A stretch of 64,000 bases of DNA, taken from contig CAJYKV010000027.1 in assembly GCA_913774955.1 (NCBI GenBank), forward strand, positions 248,001 through 312,000, given 5' to 3'. Below the pieces are notes generated by a model, which worked only from the letters and a program-made list of their open reading frames with translations, was not told the origin of the DNA and ran no database searches. Origin of the DNA: an uncultured Acidovorax sp. (GTDB lineage Bacteria > Pseudomonadota > Gammaproteobacteria > Burkholderiales > Burkholderiaceae_C). The translations under genes were made by a program, and so were the position numbers. Positions 1 through 8,596 of this stretch are shown piece after piece (positions within the stretch are counted from its first letter, which is position 1; every line of letters starts with the position of its first letter).

Positions 1-1
1 G

Positions 2-766
2 CTCACGAACGCCATCAAGTTCTCCGACAACGAAGGGCGGATCGAGGTGGTGCTGTCCCGCGAGGGCAATGCGCTCACGCTGTCCGTACAGGACTGGGGC
101 CGCGGCATCGCTCCCGAGTTCATCGAACACCTCTTCGACCGCTTCACGCAGAGCGACTCGCCCGACAACCGCCGCCACGGCGGCCTGGGCCTGGGCCTCT
201 CCATCGTCAAGCAGCTCGCCGAGCTGCATGGCGGCGGGGTCGAGGCGTACAGCGCCGGCTCCGGACATGGCTCCATCATCACCGTCCGGCTCACCGCGGC
301 CTACGAGGGCGAAGGCGAGAGCGCGCCCGCGCCGCTGCGCGCAGACGAGACGCCGCCCGAGCCGTCCATCGAGGAGCGCCCGCTGCGCGGCCTGGACATC
401 CTCACCGTGGAAGACCATCCGGACGCCAGCGAGATGCTGGCCGTGGTGCTGTCCGACGGCGGCGCGCGGCCGCGGCAGGCCGCGGACTTCGATGCCGCCA
501 TCCGGGCACTGAACGAGCGCTGGCCCGACGTGGTGGTCAGCGACATCGGGCTTCCGGGGCGGGACGGGTACGAACTCGCGCGCACCCTGCGCGGCATGCC
601 GATACCTGCAGGACGCCGGCCGCCCATCGCGGTCGCGCTCACGGCGTTCTCGCGCCCGCAGGACGCGAACAAGGCGCTGGAAGCCGGTTTCGACGCGCAC
701 CTCGGCAAACCGCTGCAACCCCACGCCCTCATGGCCACCATTGTCCGGCTGATGGCCGGCCGGTAG
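2..766 (+). CDS. Hybrid sensor histidine kinase, C-terminal part (5' truncated)
   Basis: The reading frame is open from base 2, so the start lies upstream of the window. The visible part begins inside the ATP-binding domain with an N-box (LTNAIKFS), followed by the G1 motif DWGRGI, the F-box region and a G2 motif GLGLGLSIVKQLAELHGGG. A linker of about 40 residues leads to a receiver domain (LTVEDHPDA acidic pair, phospho-acceptor Asp in VVVSDIGLPG, conserved Lys in LGKPL). This is the end of a hybrid kinase that passes phosphate to its own receiver. It precedes another hybrid kinase by 18 bases and may be co-transcribed with it. The sensor part is not visible, so the stimulus is unknown. Confidence 0.9.
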   Translation, partial: LTNAIKFSDNEGRIEVVLSREGNALTLSVQDWGRGIAPEFIEHLFDRFTQSDSPDNRRHGGLGLGLSIVKQLAELHGGGVEAYSAGSGHGSIITVRLTAAYEGEGESAPAPLRADETPPEPSIEERPLRGLDILTVEDHPDASEMLAVVLSDGGARPRQAADFDAAIRALNERWPDVVVSDIGLPGRDGYELARTLRGMPIPAGRRPPIAVALTAFSRPQDANKALEAGFDAHLGKPLQPHALMATIVRLMAGR

Positions 767-784
767 ACCGTCGACCAAGGCCCC

Positions 785-3457
785 ATGACCCCTTCACTTT
801 CCCCGCAGCAGGCCGAACGCCATGCCGACATCTTCATCGGCCACAGCGAGATGGCCCGCCGCATGCGCCAGCATGACTGGGAATCCACGCCACTCGGCCC
901 GCCGGACCGCTGGCCCCAGGGCCTGAAGGCGGCGCTGCGCATCCTTCTGACCTCCCGCTTCGAGATGTGGGTCGGCTGGGGGCCCGACATCGCGTTCTTC
1001 TACAACGACGCCTACCGGCCCACGCTGGGCGTGAAGCACCCGGAAGCCCTCGGGCGGCCCACCGCCGAGGTCTGGAAGGAGATCTGGGACGATGTGAAGG
1101 GCCGCATGCACGCGGTGTACGGGCGCGGCGAGTCCACCTGGGACTCGTCGCTCATGCTGCTCATCGACCGGGCCGGCACGGGCACGCTGGAGGAGACCTA
1201 CCACACGTTCTCCTACAGCCCGCTGCTGGACGACGACGGCAGCGTCAACGGGCTCTTCTGCGCGGTCTCCGAGGAGACCCGCCGTGTCATCAGCGAGCGG
1301 CGGCTCGGCCTGCTGCACGAACTGAGCGCGGCCATGTCGCTCGGCGGCACCCGCCAGCAGGTGCTGGACGCCGCATGCGCCACCGTCGCGCGCGCGCAGC
1401 ACGACCTGCCCTTCTCGCTGATCTACCTCTACGACGCCCACGGCACGGCCCGGCTGGCCTGCAACGCGGGCATCCCCTCGGGCCACCGCCTGGCGCAGCG
1501 GGTGCTCCCGCAGGGCGCCCCGCAGCCCTGGCAGCTCGAACGGCTCGTCCGGGGCGAGCCCGCCTACGCCGTACCGCTGGCGCCCGAGGCCGATACGCCC
1601 ACGGGCGCATGGCAGGCGCCTCCGCACACCGCCTTCGTGGTGGCGCTGCCGCCCCAGGGCGATAGCCGTTCCGCCGGGTTCTTCGTGTGCGGCTGCAACC
1701 CGCACCGCCCCGGGGACGACGCGGAGATCCAGGCGTTCCTCCAGCTGCTGGCGGGCCAGGTGGCCCCCGCCATCGCACAGGCCGAGGCGCTCGAATCCCG
1801 CACGGCGGAACGGGACCGGCTGCGCGACCTGTTCAGCCGGGCTCCGGGCTTCATGTGCGTCATGCACGGGCCGGAGCACGTCTTCGAATTCGTCAACGAG
1901 TCCTACCAGCAGCTCATCGGCCGCCAGGACCTGGAAGGCAAGACCGTTCTGGAGGCGATGCCCGAACTGGAAGGCCAGGGCATCCGCGAACTGCTCGACG
2001 AGGTGTACCGCACCGGCCGTCCCTACATCGGCAAGAACCTGAAGGTCCAGCTGCGGCGCACCCCGGGCGGCCCGCTCACCGAGCACTACCTGAACTTCGT
2101 CTACCAGCCGACGCTGGACGCCCAGGGGGCCGTGACGGGCATTTTCGCCGAGGGGCACGACGTCACCGACCAGCGCGTTGCCGAGGAGGAGCTGCGGACG
2201 CTCAACCGCGAACTGGAGAGCCGCGTGGCGGAACGCACGCGCGACCTGAAGGACGCGCTCGCCCGACTCACGGCCGAGTCGCGCGAGCGCGAAGCCGCGC
2301 AGGAGGCGCTGCGGCAATCCCAGAAGATGGAGGCCGTCGGGCAGCTCACGGGCGGCCTGGCGCACGACTTCAACAACCTGCTGGCCACCATCAGCGGCAG
2401 CCTCGAGCTGCTCAACCGGCGTGTGGCCCAGGGCCGCTTCGACGACCTGCCGCGCTACGTGACCGTCGGCCAGGGCGCGGCCCGCCGCGCCGCCTCGCTC
2501 ACGCACCGCATGCTGGCGTTCTCGCGCCGCCAGACGCTCGACCCCAAGGCCACCGACGTGAACCGGCTGGTGCGCGGCATGGAGGAACTCATCCGACGCA
2601 CCATCGGACCCGAGACGGAGCTGGAAGTCGTCAACGCCGTCGGCCTGTGGACCACCCACGTCGATCCGCACCAGCTCGAAAGCGCTCTGCTCAACCTGTG
2701 CATCAATTCCCGCGACGCCATGCCCGGCGGCGGACGGCTCACCATCGAGACCGCCAACGCCTGGATGGACGAGCGCGCCGGCCGGGAGCGCGACCTGCCG
2801 CCGGGGCAGTACGTATCGCTCTGCGTGACCGACACCGGCGCAGGCATGACGCCGGAGATCATGGGACGGATCTTCGAGCCGTTCTTCACGACCAAGCCGA
2901 TCGGCATGGGCACCGGCCTGGGCCTGTCGATGGTGTACGGCTTCGCCCGCCAGTCCGGCGGACAGGTGCGCGCCTACTCCGAGCCCGGCATGGGCACCAC
3001 GATGTGCATCTATCTGCCGCGCCACGAAGCGACCGCGGAGGATTCCGGCCTGCCCGCGGCGCTACCCGTGGAGCCCGGAGAGGGTTCGGGCGTGGTGCTC
3101 GTGGTGGACGACGAGCCGAGCGTGCGCTCGCTGGTGGTGGAAGTGCTGCACGAGATGGGCTACCAGACCCTCGAGGCCGGCGACGGCGCGACCGCGCTGC
3201 AGGTACTGCAGTCGCGCACCCATCTCGACCTGCTCATCACCGACGTGGGCCTGCCCGGCGGCATGAACGGGCGGCAGCTGGCCGACGGCGGCCGGCTCAC
3301 GCGGCCCGACCTGAAGATCCTCTTCATCACGGGCTATGCCGAAAATGCCGCCGTGGGGAATGGGCATCTCGAGCGCGGCATGCACGTGTTGACGAAACCG
3401 TTCACACTCGATGCCCTCGCCCACCGCGTGCGCAACCTCACACAGCAGGAGGGTTGA
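785..3457 (+). CDS. PAS-GAF-PAS hybrid sensor histidine kinase with receiver domain
   Basis: An 890-residue soluble sensor kinase. Order of parts: a PAS-like domain (about 40-170), a GAF domain (about 175-335), a second PAS domain (about 345-470), a coiled-coil linker, a HisKA dimerisation domain with phospho-acceptor His527 in LAHDFNN, an ATPase domain (N-box LNLCINSRDAMP, G2 GTGLGLSMVYGFARQSGG) and a C-terminal receiver (VVDDEPS, Asp in LLITDVGLPG, Lys in LTKPF). There are no membrane segments, so it should sense a cytoplasmic signal. It sits just upstream of the phytochrome genes in the same direction, 84 bases before bphO, which makes joint transcription or a shared light/redox response plausible. 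The ligand cannot be told from sequence. Confidence 0.93.
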   Translation: MTPSLSPQQAERHADIFIGHSEMARRMRQHDWESTPLGPPDRWPQGLKAALRILLTSRFEMWVGWGPDIAFFYNDAYRPTLGVKHPEALGRPTAEVWKEIWDDVKGRMHAVYGRGESTWDSSLMLLIDRAGTGTLEETYHTFSYSPLLDDDGSVNGLFCAVSEETRRVISERRLGLLHELSAAMSLGGTRQQVLDAACATVARAQHDLPFSLIYLYDAHGTARLACNAGIPSGHRLAQRVLPQGAPQPWQLERLVRGEPAYAVPLAPEADTPTGAWQAPPHTAFVVALPPQGDSRSAGFFVCGCNPHRPGDDAEIQAFLQLLAGQVAPAIAQAEALESRTAERDRLRDLFSRAPGFMCVMHGPEHVFEFVNESYQQLIGRQDLEGKTVLEAMPELEGQGIRELLDEVYRTGRPYIGKNLKVQLRRTPGGPLTEHYLNFVYQPTLDAQGAVTGIFAEGHDVTDQRVAEEELRTLNRELESRVAERTRDLKDALARLTAESREREAAQEALRQSQKMEAVGQLTGGLAHDFNNLLATISGSLELLNRRVAQGRFDDLPRYVTVGQGAARRAASLTHRMLAFSRRQTLDPKATDVNRLVRGMEELIRRTIGPETELEVVNAVGLWTTHVDPHQLESALLNLCINSRDAMPGGGRLTIETANAWMDERAGRERDLPPGQYVSLCVTDTGAGMTPEIMGRIFEPFFTTKPIGMGTGLGLSMVYGFARQSGGQVRAYSEPGMGTTMCIYLPRHEATAEDSGLPAALPVEPGEGSGVVLVVDDEPSVRSLVVEVLHEMGYQTLEAGDGATALQVLQSRTHLDLLITDVGLPGGMNGRQLADGGRLTRPDLKILFITGYAENAAVGNGHLERGMHVLTKPFTLDALAHRVRNLTQQEG

Positions 3458-3541
3458 CGCGGCTCCCGCAGGCGCCTTCCCTCTCCCTTCTTTGCACCCG
3501 TACGAACGCCAGCGGCTCCCCGTCGCTCTTCCTCCCATCCA

Positions 3542-4204
3542 GTGAGCACCACGCACCCGATCCACTCCCGCACCGGCCGCGCGTCGCCGGCCGTTCCCGC
3601 TGCCCGCAACGACGGCCTGGCCGCGCTGCGGGAGGCTACGCGGGAGCAGCATGCCCGGCTCGACGCGGCCCTGCCCCTCGCGCGCGACGGGGCGACGCTT
3701 CAGGACTACCTGCGGCATGCCCGCACACTGGCGGCATGGCTGCAGGCCCTCGGCCCGGTGATCGCGCCGATCGACGCCGGCCCGCACCCGTGGCGCCTGG
3801 ACGATCCTGGCCGGTTGCAGGCCCTGCGCCTCGACCTCGAGGACGCAGCGGCTATGGCCTGGCCGGCGGCGGGGGTGGAAACGAAGGAAGCCGCGGCCCG
3901 CGTGCTGGAGCGTTTCCCCGCGCGCGCGGAGGCCGTGGCCTGGGGCATGGCCTACGTGGTGGAGGGTTCGCAGCTCGGCGGGCAGTGGCTCCACCGCCGC
4001 CTCTCCGCCACGCTGGCACCGCATCCCCTGCGCTACCTCCAGGGCAGCGGCGCCGGGACGGCCGCCCGCTGGAAGCATTTCCTCGGCCGGCTGGCCGATG
4101 CCCTGCGCACGCCGGAGGACATCGCTGCCGCCTGCGCAGGCGCGCAGGCGGCCTTCGGCGCGCTGCAACGGCAGTACGATGCGCAGGAAGAAACGCCTGC
4201 ATGA
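3542..4204 (+). CDS. bphO: Biliverdin-producing heme oxygenase
   Basis: A 220-residue protein that should open heme to biliverdin IXalpha, CO and iron, giving the chromophore for the phytochrome encoded next. The likely proximal heme ligand is His37 in REATREQHARLD. The distal-helix signature GMAYVVEGSQLGG is typical of bacterial BphO proteins. The start is GTG at 3542; no ATG fits before the conserved His. The stop lies 73 bases before bphP, the usual bphO-bphP operon arrangement. The first 20 residues are low-complexity and poorly conserved in style, so the true start could be slightly downstream. Confidence 0.92.
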   Translation: MSTTHPIHSRTGRASPAVPAARNDGLAALREATREQHARLDAALPLARDGATLQDYLRHARTLAAWLQALGPVIAPIDAGPHPWRLDDPGRLQALRLDLEDAAAMAWPAAGVETKEAAARVLERFPARAEAVAWGMAYVVEGSQLGGQWLHRRLSATLAPHPLRYLQGSGAGTAARWKHFLGRLADALRTPEDIAAACAGAQAAFGALQRQYDAQEETPA

Positions 4205-4277
4205 CGCCTGACCGGAAACCCCACCCCTCTTCCGCCGACCGCGCTGCACCCCCCGCCCTCCTGACGGAGCCCTCGCC

Positions 4278-6512
4278 ATGACCATGCCGCTCCACACCCA
4301 GGAATCCCCCGCTCCCACGCTGGACAACTGCGACCGCGAGCCGATCCACATCCCGGGCCGCATCCAGAACCACGGCGCGCTGGTCGCGTTCGACGCGGAC
4401 GGGAAGGTGCGCTACGCCAGCGAGAACGTGGAAGAGCTGCTGGGCTGTCCGCTCTGGCCGGGCAGCGATCTGTCCACCCTGCCCCAGCCGCCCTGCGCCG
4501 CCATCGCCGACAAGGTGCGCGAGGGGCTGCAGGCGCTGCGTGGCGAAGCCGAGCTGCCCATGCCCGCCGAGATGGAAGCGAAAGGCCGGGTGTTCGACGT
4601 GGTGCTGCACATCAGCGGCAAGTTGCTGGTGGCCGAGTTCGAGTCCCGCCGGCACAGCCCGGCCGAGCTGGCGGTGTTCGCCGTGCAGGCGCACCGCGCC
4701 ATGGAAAAGCTGCGCCGTCCCCGCGCCATCGATGAGCTGCTGCAGCTCGCCACCCAGGAGCTGCAGGCGCTCACCGGCTTCGACCGCGTCATGGCCTACC
4801 GGTTCCGGCACGACAGCAGCGGCGACGTGGTGGCGGAGACCTGCGTGCCGGAACTCGATCCCTACCGCGGGCGCCGCTACCCCGCCAGCGACATTCCCGC
4901 GCAGGCCCGCCGCCTGTACGTGGTCAACACGCTGCGGCTCATCGCCGACGTGGGCGCCCCCACGGTCGCGCTGCTGCAGCGGACGGCGGAGCCGCTCGAC
5001 ATGAGCGCGAGCGTGCTGCGCAGCGTGTCGCCGATCCACATCGAATACCTCTCCAACATGGGAGTGGCGGCTTCGATGAGCGTCTCGATCGTCATCAACG
5101 GCCGGCTGTGGGGCCTGCTGGCGTGCCACCACATGCAGCCGCGGCAGGTGCCCTACAGCGTGCGCATGGCCTGCGACGTGATCGCGCAGGTGCTGTCGTC
5201 GAACATCCAGAACTCGCTGCTCGCCGCCAACAACGGACGCACCCAGTCGGCCGCCACCCTGCGCGCGCAGCTCATCCAGGACATCGTGCACTCCGACGAC
5301 GAGTTCGCGGCGCTCTGCCGCTGCGCACCGGAGCTCGCCGCCAACCTCCGCGCCGAGGCCGCGGTGGTGGCGGTGGGCGCCAAGATGCAGCGCTACGGCG
5401 ACGTGTCGGAACCGGCGGCCAAGGCCATCCTCGACTGGCTCGCCTCCGCGCGGGACGACATCCCCGCCGACCGGCTCTACCAGACCCATGCCCTGCCCCT
5501 GCTGGAGCCCACCCTGGCCGCCGATGCCGCGCCCTGGTGCGGCCTGCTGGCGCTGCCGTTCGACCGCGAGCGCGGCGGCTGGGTGCTCTTCCTGCGCCGG
5601 GAGCAAATCGAGACCATCCACTGGGGCGGCCGCCCCGAGAAGGAAGTGCGTCCCGGGCCGCTGGGCCCGCGGCTCACGCCGCGCGGCTCCTTCGACCTCT
5701 GGAAGGAAACCGTGCGCTCCACCGCCGAGGCGTGGGACGCGGTGGAACTCGACATCGCCGGGCAGGTGCTCGACGAAATGCAGCGCGCACAGCATGCACG
5801 CCATACCGAGCTCAACCGCACGCGCAACCAGCTGATGGCCGTGCTCGGCCATGACCTGCGCGATCCGCTGCATTCGATCAGCATGGCGGCCCGCGTGCTC
5901 GAAAAAGGTGGCGATGCCGACGGCCGCACCGGCCGCCTGGGCCAGCGCATCCAGTCCTCGAGCAGCCGCATGCAGCGGCTGGTGAGCCAGGTGATGGACA
6001 TGTCGCGGCTGCAGAGCGGCCTGGGCATCGACCTGCAGCTCGCCCGCGCGGATGTCGCGGCACTGCTGGCCGACCTCATCGACGAGGCCCGCACGGCCCA
6101 TCCGGAAACCGACCTGCAGGCCGAACTGCCCCCTTCCCTGGAAGCCGAGGTGGATGCCGACCGGGTCGCGCAGGTGGTGGTGAACCTCATCAGCAATGCC
6201 CGCCACCACGGCCTGCCCGGCCATCCGGTGCGCATTTCCGCCGCGGCGCTGCCGGGCGGCGGCGTGGCGATCGTGGTGCGCAACGTGGCCGCGCCGATTC
6301 CCGACGCCGTGGCGAAGAACCTGTTCAGCCCCTTCAAGGCATCGTCGGCCGGCAATGCGCGCAACCGGTCCGGCATGGGCCTGGGCCTCTACATCGCCCA
6401 CGAGATCGTCCGGGGCCACGGCGGTGACATCACCTATGCCCATGAAGACGACCATGTGGTTTTCTCGGTACGTCTCCCGCCGGCCGCCTCGGGCACAATC
6501 ACCCGTTCCTGA
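4278..6512 (+). CDS. bphP: Bacteriophytochrome histidine kinase
   Basis: A 744-residue red/far-red photoreceptor kinase. It has the standard PAS (about 1-115), GAF (about 130-310) and PHY (about 320-500) photosensory core and a C-terminal kinase. Cys18, in LDNCDREPIHIPGRIQ, is the biliverdin-attaching cysteine of bacteriophytochromes. The GAF carries the chromophore-pocket motif YPASDIPAQARRLY near residue 200 and later HIEYLSNMGVAASMS. The phospho-acceptor is His525 in LGHDLRDPLHS; N-box NLISNARHHG and G2 GMGLGLYIAHEIVRGHGG complete a normal ATPase domain. It lies between bphO and a response regulator, so the three form a light-sensing unit. All key residues look intact. Confidence 0.97.
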   Translation: MTMPLHTQESPAPTLDNCDREPIHIPGRIQNHGALVAFDADGKVRYASENVEELLGCPLWPGSDLSTLPQPPCAAIADKVREGLQALRGEAELPMPAEMEAKGRVFDVVLHISGKLLVAEFESRRHSPAELAVFAVQAHRAMEKLRRPRAIDELLQLATQELQALTGFDRVMAYRFRHDSSGDVVAETCVPELDPYRGRRYPASDIPAQARRLYVVNTLRLIADVGAPTVALLQRTAEPLDMSASVLRSVSPIHIEYLSNMGVAASMSVSIVINGRLWGLLACHHMQPRQVPYSVRMACDVIAQVLSSNIQNSLLAANNGRTQSAATLRAQLIQDIVHSDDEFAALCRCAPELAANLRAEAAVVAVGAKMQRYGDVSEPAAKAILDWLASARDDIPADRLYQTHALPLLEPTLAADAAPWCGLLALPFDRERGGWVLFLRREQIETIHWGGRPEKEVRPGPLGPRLTPRGSFDLWKETVRSTAEAWDAVELDIAGQVLDEMQRAQHARHTELNRTRNQLMAVLGHDLRDPLHSISMAARVLEKGGDADGRTGRLGQRIQSSSSRMQRLVSQVMDMSRLQSGLGIDLQLARADVAALLADLIDEARTAHPETDLQAELPPSLEAEVDADRVAQVVVNLISNARHHGLPGHPVRISAAALPGGGVAIVVRNVAAPIPDAVAKNLFSPFKASSAGNARNRSGMGLGLYIAHEIVRGHGGDITYAHEDDHVVFSVRLPPAASGTITRS

Positions 6513-6551
6513 ATCCAGCCGGCCCCTGCGGCCGAGGTCCCGCGCCCCTTC

Positions 6552-6947
6552 ATGCACGCAGAGATACTGATCGTCGACGACAACCACGAGGCTGCGGAAC
6601 TGCTGCGGGATCTGCTGGAACTCAACGGCCACGGCGTGCGCATGGCGTTCACGGGTGCGCAGGCGCTTGCCGCCATGCAGGCGCAGGCCGCGCCGCTGCT
6701 GCTCGTGGACCAGCATCTGCCGGACATGCTGGGCGTCGACCTCGTGCCGCAGCTCAAGCGCATCGCCCGCGACAGCGGATTGCCCACATGCATCGCAATC
6801 GGCATCACCGGGGTGGGTGCGGCCGAACGTGCGGCGCTGGAAGGCTTCGACCACGTCCTGCCCAAGCCGATGAATTTCGACACCTTCGACGCCCTCATCG
6901 AAAGTTCGCTGGCCGCCCTGCGCGACGCCGGCACGACCGGCGCCTGA
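6552..6947 (+). CDS. Single-domain response regulator of the phytochrome system
   Basis: A 131-residue receiver domain with no output domain. The acidic pair Asp9/Asp10 (LIVDDNHEA), phospho-acceptor Asp53 (LLLVDQHLPD) and Lys105 (VLPKPMNF) are all present. It starts 39 bases after bphP, and a lone receiver is the usual partner of BphP (BphR/Cph1-Rcp1 type). Such proteins pass the signal on by protein contact or act as a phosphate sink. The downstream target is unknown; the next operon, 338 bases away, is for glycogen and trehalose. Confidence 0.9.
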   Translation: MHAEILIVDDNHEAAELLRDLLELNGHGVRMAFTGAQALAAMQAQAAPLLLVDQHLPDMLGVDLVPQLKRIARDSGLPTCIAIGITGVGAAERAALEGFDHVLPKPMNFDTFDALIESSLAALRDAGTTGA

Positions 6948-7285
6948 TTCCGCCTGGGTGCCGCCGGGCGCCACTCGCACACTCCAGAGCATTTCTTTCC
7001 GCGGGACTGTTACACCACGGTCGAGCGCAGCAGGGCGCCGTGTCCCATGCTGGGGCTCTGCACGTAGGCGCGCACTGACAACGCGTCGTCGGAACTTCCT
7101 GCAACCCTTTGTTGCGCCGCAACAGAACATGGGCGGGTATTCCCTGCCATGCCGCATTCCGCTTCCACCGCCCTGCATCCGGCCCGCCTCCCCCGGCGAA
7201 CCCCGCCGCGCGCGCCAGGAAGCCGTACGGCTGCGGCAGCATCAGGTTCCGCGCCCTTCCACGTCTGACTTCCCGGGAGTCCCAC
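6948..7285. other. Intergenic region between phytochrome and glycogen operons
   Basis: 338 bases with no convincing gene. Frames here run open only as extensions of glgC or glgX. The one distinctive element is the perfect 15-base palindrome at 7110-7124, preceded by a related GCAAC copy. No strong intrinsic terminator with a T-tract was found after the response regulator, so read-through from the phytochrome genes into glgC cannot be excluded. Confidence 0.5.
7110..7124. promoter_or_regulatory. Palindromic operator-like site upstream of glgC
   Basis: TGTTGCG-C-CGCAACA is a perfect inverted repeat with a single central base, 162 bases before the glgC start. A half-site-like GCAAC lies about 10 bases upstream. 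It looks like a dimeric regulator site but matches no operator I can name. Confidence 0.35.
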
Positions 7286-8596
7286 ATGTCCAGCACCAAG
7301 AACGTTCTCGCCATCGTCATGGCCGGCGGCGAAGGCTCGCGCCTGCACCCGCTCACGGCCGAGCGCTGCAAACCCGCCGTGCCCTTCAACGGCAAGCACC
7401 GCATCGTCGATTTCGTGCTCTCGAACCTCGTGAATTCCGAGATCTACTCGATCTACCTGCTGGTGCAGTACAAGTCGCAGTCGCTCATCGAGCACATCCG
7501 CCAGTCCTGGACGATGACCCGTTTCATCCCCCAGCACTTCGTGACCGTGGTGCCGCCGCAGATGAACAACGGCCCGGAGTGGTTCCAGGGCACGGCCGAT
7601 TCGGTCTACCAGAACATCCACCTGATCGAGACGTTCAAGCCCGACATCGTGGCCGTGTTCGGCGCCGACCACATCTACCGCATGGACGTGCGCCAGATGA
7701 TCGACTTCCACACGAAGAACGATGCCCACGTCAGCGTGGCGACGCTGCCGGTGAAGCTCGCCGACTGCAACCAGTTCGGCATCGTGGAGACGGACGACAA
7801 CCACCGCATCGTCGACTTCGTCGAGAAGCCGCAGACCCCGCCGCGCCCCATGCCCGGCAGCTCCACCCATGCGCTGGCCTCGATGGGCAACTACCTGTTC
7901 AACGCCGACGTGCTGCTGGACGCACTGCGCCAGGCGCACGAAACCGGCCACAGCGATTTCGGCAAGCACATCCTGCCGGCCATGCTCAAGTCGCACCGCC
8001 TGATGGCCTACGACTTCGACACCAATACCATCCCCGGCACCGAGCCTTACGAAGAGCACGGCTACTGGCGCGACGTGGGCACCATCGACGCCTACTACCA
8101 GGCCCACTTCGACACGCTGGGCGCCACGCCCCGCTTCCGCATGACGAACAGCCGCTGGCCCATCTACGCCAGCCCCGACCAGGCCGAGTCGGCCCAGATC
8201 GAGAACGGCGTGATCCACCGCTCGGTGGTGGGCTCGGGCAGCATCGTGGACGGCGCCTCGCTGGACAACGCGATGCTGCGCCGTTCGGTGGTCGTCGAGC
8301 GCGACGCACGCCTGGAGCACTGCATCATCATGGAACGTTCGCGGATCGGCCGTGGCGCCCAGGTGCGCCGCGCCATCATCGACCAGGACAACGACATTCC
8401 GGCGTACGAACGCATCGGATTCGACCTCGAGGCCGACCGCAAGCGCTTCCATGTGACCGAGAGCGGCATCGTCGTCGTGCCCCGCCAGTTCTTCAAGGCG
8501 CAGGGCCTGCAGTCCACCACCGCCAGCATCGGCCGCGCACGGCCCGCGTCACCGGCCGGAACCGAAGGCTCCGGCCTGAAGAAGGTGGCCGCATGA
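7286..8596 (+). CDS. glgC: Glucose-1-phosphate adenylyltransferase
   Basis: A 436-residue ADP-glucose pyrophosphorylase: ATP plus glucose-1-phosphate gives ADP-glucose, the committed step of glycogen synthesis. The nucleotide-binding motif [19 protein letters not shown] is near the N-terminus. Later motifs are [14 protein letters not shown], the sugar-phosphate binding region FVEKPQ, and the left-handed beta-helix end ([11 protein letters not shown] and following). The frame is open 59 codons further upstream, but that stretch is Arg/Pro-rich and unlike the family; ATG at 7286, after GGGAG, starts the family-typical sequence. It is the first gene of a five-gene operon, and its stop overlaps the glgX start (ATGA). 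Confidence 0.97.
   Translation: MSSTKNVLAIVMAGGEGSRLHPLTAERCKPAVPFNGKHRIVDFVLSNLVNSEIYSIYLLVQYKSQSLIEHIRQSWTMTRFIPQHFVTVVPPQMNNGPEWFQGTADSVYQNIHLIETFKPDIVAVFGADHIYRMDVRQMIDFHTKNDAHVSVATLPVKLADCNQFGIVETDDNHRIVDFVEKPQTPPRPMPGSSTHALASMGNYLFNADVLLDALRQAHETGHSDFGKHILPAMLKSHRLMAYDFDTNTIPGTEPYEEHGYWRDVGTIDAYYQAHFDTLGATPRFRMTNSRWPIYASPDQAESAQIENGVIHRSVVGSGSIVDGASLDNAMLRRSVVVERDARLEHCIIMERSRIGRGAQVRRAIIDQDNDIPAYERIGFDLEADRKRFHVTESGIVVVPRQFFKAQGLQSTTASIGRARPASPAGTEGSGLKKVAA

Noticed and set aside
3852-7178. A 1108-codon minus-strand frame across the phytochrome genes
   Set aside because: Same shadow pattern; bphO, bphP and the response regulator on the plus strand have intact active sites.
7109-7285. 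A 59-residue N-terminal extension of GlgC
   Set aside because: Arg/Pro-rich with no family similarity; the internal ATG at 7286 has a ribosome site and begins the conserved sequence.
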